This document shows positions 6,892 to 8,774 of a DNA stretch of 8,774 nt, piece by piece. Origin of the DNA: Verrucomicrobiota bacterium (GTDB taxonomy: Bacteria > Verrucomicrobiota > Verrucomicrobiia > Limisphaerales > J093); contig RFJD01000514.1 in the NCBI GenBank assembly GCA_003695015.1, positions 1 to 8,774 of the forward strand, in the 5' to 3' direction. Below the pieces are notes generated by a model. That model worked only from the letters and a program-made list of their open reading frames with translations. It made no database searches and was not told where the DNA came from. Position 1 is the first letter of the stretch. Each line of letters opens with the position of its first letter. Both the position numbers and the translations under genes were made by a program.

Positions 6892-7239
6892 ATGCGCACT
6901 AACCGAGTCAAGAAGATCGAAGCGCGGTTCGAGCCGGAAACCCGGTTCACGGTGAGTCTGTCACCGGAAGGGTTGCATCGGCGACAGGTGGCGGAGCAAC
7001 TGGAGCGTTTGCGCCAGCGTTTGCTCGCCCGCCATCTGATGTATGCGCCTGACCTCGAACTCACCCCGGCCATCCGCCGGGCGGCGCAGGACGCCGTCTC
7101 GCTGGCGTGGATGACCCCATGCCCGTTGTTGGTGTTCCCGTTGCTCCTGGAGGAAAAGGTGCAGGAAGCCATCCGGCAGGCGCGCAAACAACAGCAGGTC
7201 TGGCACCGGAGCCGTCAATTGATGGCCTTGGCCGCCTGA
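6892..7239 (+). CDS. Uncharacterised 115-aa basic, mostly helical protein
   Basis: I do not recognise this protein. The start is the ATG at 6892, supported by a purine-rich Shine-Dalgarno (GGAAAGG ending at 6882, nine bases upstream) that is absent from most genes here. An in-frame ATG at 6658 would add 78 Arg/Pro/Gly-rich residues over the structured leader and is unlikely. The protein opens with a basic segment (TNRVKKIEARFEP). An amphipathic, coiled-coil-like helix follows (RRQVAEQLERLRQRLLARHL, 30-49). A hydrophobic centre (SLAWMTPCPLLVFPLLLEEK, 70-89) comes next and is too polar at its ends to be a firm membrane helix. A basic Gln-rich helix (VQEAIRQARKQQQVWHRSRQ, 90-109) closes it. It is a single-gene unit, with a leader upstream and a strong terminator downstream. 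The reading frame is well supported; the function is unknown. Confidence 0.72.
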   Translation: MRTNRVKKIEARFEPETRFTVSLSPEGLHRRQVAEQLERLRQRLLARHLMYAPDLELTPAIRRAAQDAVSLAWMTPCPLLVFPLLLEEKVQEAIRQARKQQQVWHRSRQLMALAA

Positions 7240-7260
7240 CCATTGGAAACCGAAAACGAG

Positions 7261-7294
7261 CCGCCGACCGGCCACCCGGCTGGTCGGCGGTTTT
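7261..7294. terminator. Strong intrinsic terminator between convergent genes, probably bidirectional
   Basis: A 13-bp stem (one G-U) with arms 7261-7273 and 7278-7290 encloses an ACCC tetraloop and is followed by TTTT at 7291-7294, ending the 115-aa gene 21 nt after its stop. On the minus strand the same hairpin is followed by CTCGTTTTC, so it could also stop transcription of the convergent thioesterase gene, whose stop codon lies about 40 nt away. The rest of the 7240-7335 gap holds nothing else I can name. Confidence 0.85.
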
Positions 7295-7335
7295 GACTTT
7301 CGGGACCGGTGGCGGGCGGCGGGAAGCGGGTCGGC

Positions 7336-7749
7336 TCAGGACGCGCCCGGCTCGGGGGCCTGTTTCCGGCGGACCACCTCCGCCAGGCGTTCTTTCCGGA
7401 TCACCTGCAGCCGGTGGCTGCCGCGGGCGATTCGTTCGCGCGGGTCGTACGCCTCCAGTTGAAACAACACCCGCCGTCCCTCGGCCCCGATGACCCGCGC
7501 CCGGCAGACGACCTCCTGGCCGACGGGCGTGGGCGCCGTATGGCGGATGTCCACCTCGATGCCGACCGTGCTTTCCTCCGGGTCGAGAAAGGGGAGCACC
7601 GCCTCCCGCGCCGCATGCTCCAGAAACCACACCAACCACGGCGTGCTCAGGACCGCCGGCATCACTTCATCGGCGAAATCGATCGCGTGTTGGGCGGTCA
7701 CGACAAACCGGATTTCGCCCACCGTGCCGATGGGGGGTGTCTGCTTCAT
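7336..7749 (-). CDS. FlK-like hotdog-fold acyl-CoA thioesterase
   Basis: This 137-aa protein has the single hotdog-fold length and pattern of the fluoroacetyl-CoA thioesterase (FlK) family, which hydrolyses small acyl-CoA thioesters in the cytoplasm. T36 (in VLSTPWLV), E44 (in WFLEHAA) and H70 (in DIRHTAPTPVG) reproduce the spacing of the FlK catalytic residues Thr42, Glu50 and His76 exactly, and G63 falls where FlK has its active-site Gly69. The position equivalent to the FlK lid Phe36 is M30, so true fluoroacetyl-CoA specificity is unlikely. Most family members without that lid are of unknown substrate. The start is the ATG at 7749-7747, with a Shine-Dalgarno-like GAAGG (minus strand, 7763-7759) nine bases upstream. 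An in-frame ATG 29 codons upstream adds an Arg-rich tail and is less likely. A weak promoter-like pair, TTGACG (7805-7800) and AAGACT (7782-7777), lies upstream on the minus strand. Confidence 0.87.
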   Translation of the reverse strand: MKQTPPIGTVGEIRFVVTAQHAIDFADEVMPAVLSTPWLVWFLEHAAREAVLPFLDPEESTVGIEVDIRHTAPTPVGQEVVCRARVIGAEGRRVLFQLEAYDPRERIARGSHRLQVIRKERLAEVVRRKQAPEPGAS

Positions 7750-7853
7750 GGTCAACGGCCTTCGTTGTGAGGGCCGAGTCTTCGGGGCCCGCCGCCGGCC
7801 GTCAAAGCCAAACCGCCCTTGCCACCGCCGCGCCACGAGCCGTCAGCCCGGGA

Positions 7854-7882
7854 TTGAGCCCCCGCCGCGAGGCCGGCATACT
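7854..7882 (+). promoter_or_regulatory. Candidate promoter directly abutting the MetE-like gene
   Basis: TTGAGC (7854-7859) and CATACT (7877-7882) each match four of six consensus bases and are spaced by exactly 17 nt. A start site about seven bases beyond would be near 7889, leaving roughly four bases before the GTG at 7893, so the transcript could be leaderless. No Shine-Dalgarno sequence is visible before that GTG. The remainder of the 143-nt divergent gap to the thioesterase gene (7750-7892) holds that gene's Shine-Dalgarno and a weak promoter candidate. Confidence 0.35.
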
Positions 7883-7892
7883 TCGGGCCGCC

Positions 7893-8774
7893 GTGACGAC
7901 GCCTCGCATCCAAACGACGACCGTGGGGTCCTACCCCGTTCCCGATTGGCTGGTCGCCCTGCCCAGTGAACAGGCGCTCTTGGACGCCACGCGTGTGGTG
8001 TTCGCCCTGCAACGCGATGCCGGCATCGACCTGCCCACCGACGGCGAACTGTACCGGTTCGACGTCAACCATCCCGACACCAACGGCATGATCGAGTACT
8101 TCGTTCACCGGCTGGGCGGGATCCGGCGCGAGGTCGGGCGCCGGGACTACGCGGCCTTCCGGGCCCGCCGCGAGATGGGCTTCCGCCTCAAACCGGCGGC
8201 GGTGGTCGAGGGGCCGATCACCGAGGGCGTTCTCAACCTTCCGGAGGATTGCGCCCGGGCGGCCCGGGTGGCGGGCGGCCGGTTCAAGTTCACCCTCACC
8301 AGCCCCTACATGCTGGCCCGGACGCTGTTGGATGAGCACTACGGCGATTTCCGGGGCCTCACCCTGGCCATTGCCGACGCTCTCGCCGCCCAGGTTGCCG
8401 AGTTGGACTGCGCCTGCGTGCAGGTGGACGAGGCCAACATCCCGGGCAACCCCGCCGACGCCCCGCTGGCCGCCGAGGCCATCAACCGGGTCCTGGACGC
8501 CGTCCGCGTCGAGAAGGCGGTTCATTTCTGCTTCGGCAATTACGGCGGCCAGACCATCCAACGCGGCGAGTGGCGGGCGCTGACCGGTTTCCTCAACTCC
8601 CTGCACGCCGATCACCTGGTGCTGGAACTCGCCCATCGGCCGGCCTCCGACCTCGAAGCCCTCAAGGAAGTGGACCCGCGGCTGGGTCTGGGCATCGGCG
8701 TGGTGGACATCAAGGTCAACCACGTCGAAACCCCGGACGAAATCGCGGCCGCCATCGAGCGCGCCGAGAAGGTC
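7893..8774 (+). CDS. Stand-alone MetE C-terminal-domain (core methionine synthase-like) protein, 3' end cut by window edge
   Basis: This is a cobalamin-independent methionine synthase C-terminal-domain protein of the UroD/MetE-like TIM-barrel superfamily, with a zinc-activated thiol as methyl acceptor in characterised members. The first 294 residues are visible and the frame is open at the window end. It begins TTTVGSYPVPDWL (8-20), the normal beginning of the catalytic domain, so the N-terminal half of full-length MetE is absent. Further marks are LPTDGELYRFD (47-57), VVEGPIT (104-110), TLTSPYML (134-141) and CVQVDEANIPG (175-185). Zinc ligands are H211 and C213 in VHFCFGNYGG and E245 in LVLELAHR; the expected last cysteine would lie beyond the window. 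The start is the GTG at 7893, chosen because it precedes the conserved core by ten residues; there is no Shine-Dalgarno. It could make methionine from a non-folate or corrinoid methyl donor, or act on another thiol. The family is firm, the reaction is not. Confidence 0.9.
   Translation, partial: MTTPRIQTTTVGSYPVPDWLVALPSEQALLDATRVVFALQRDAGIDLPTDGELYRFDVNHPDTNGMIEYFVHRLGGIRREVGRRDYAAFRARREMGFRLKPAAVVEGPITEGVLNLPEDCARAARVAGGRFKFTLTSPYMLARTLLDEHYGDFRGLTLAIADALAAQVAELDCACVQVDEANIPGNPADAPLAAEAINRVLDAVRVEKAVHFCFGNYGGQTIQRGEWRALTGFLNSLHADHLVLELAHRPASDLEALKEVDPRLGLGIGVVDIKVNHVETPDEIAAAIERAEKV

Noticed and set aside
7752..8723. 323-codon minus-strand open frame opposite the MetE-like gene
   Set aside because: The plus strand encodes clear MetE motifs with zinc ligands; the antisense frame shows no family signature.
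1..8774. CRISPR array, insertion sequence, prophage, toxin-antitoxin or defence island
   Set aside because: No regularly spaced repeats, transposase motifs, terminal inverted repeats or defence-type domains are visible, and the genes are metabolic with no obvious compositional break.

Overview
The window is uniformly GC-rich, densely coded bacterial DNA. It holds eight identifiable genes and one unrecognised small gene, with no sign of a phage, transposon, CRISPR array, tRNA or rRNA. The Tat-exported molybdenum hydroxylase and the secreted esterase point to a bacterium with a periplasm, probably a Gram-negative. The overall style would fit a high-GC Verrucomicrobiota-like or Acidobacteriota-like genome, but no marker gene settles this and the taxonomic guess is weak.

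Left part (1-5436, all on the minus strand, read right to left): a secreted CE1/Fes-like serine esterase is followed by a compact molybdenum-hydroxylase operon. The operon consists of a [2Fe-2S] subunit (IorA type), a Tat-signal molybdopterin subunit (IorB type), an XdhC/CoxI maturation factor and a MocA-type molybdopterin cytidylyltransferase that is cut by the window edge. Two of its junctions are ATGA overlaps and a third is a 12-nt gap, so the four proteins are probably made together. The logic is enzyme plus cofactor supply: MocA-type proteins convert Moco to its cytosine-dinucleotide form, XdhC-type proteins bind, protect and help insert it, and the dimer is probably exported folded by the Tat route. 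No FAD subunit and no cytochrome subunit is present in the window, so the electron acceptor is unknown, as is the substrate.

Middle part (5437-7335): a divergent intergenic region leads to a plus-strand DUF72 gene with a clear intrinsic terminator. A non-coding stretch of about 340 nt follows, containing a TTGACA box and a long imperfect hairpin. It ends at a 115-aa protein of unknown function, which has a good Shine-Dalgarno sequence and is closed by a strong 13-bp terminator hairpin.

Right part (7336-8774): an FlK-like hotdog thioesterase lies on the minus strand with the FlK catalytic triad at the exact expected spacing. Divergent from it is a MetE C-terminal-domain-only (core methionine synthase-like) gene that runs off the window, with a promoter-like element placed so close to the start that the mRNA may be leaderless.

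Most genes are ordinary members of known families. I do not see a convincing new multi-gene system. The best candidates for a second look are the structured leader plus orphan protein at 6645-7239, the shortage of Shine-Dalgarno sequences and possible leaderless starts, the stand-alone core MetE, and the acceptor-less Tat molybdenum hydroxylase operon.
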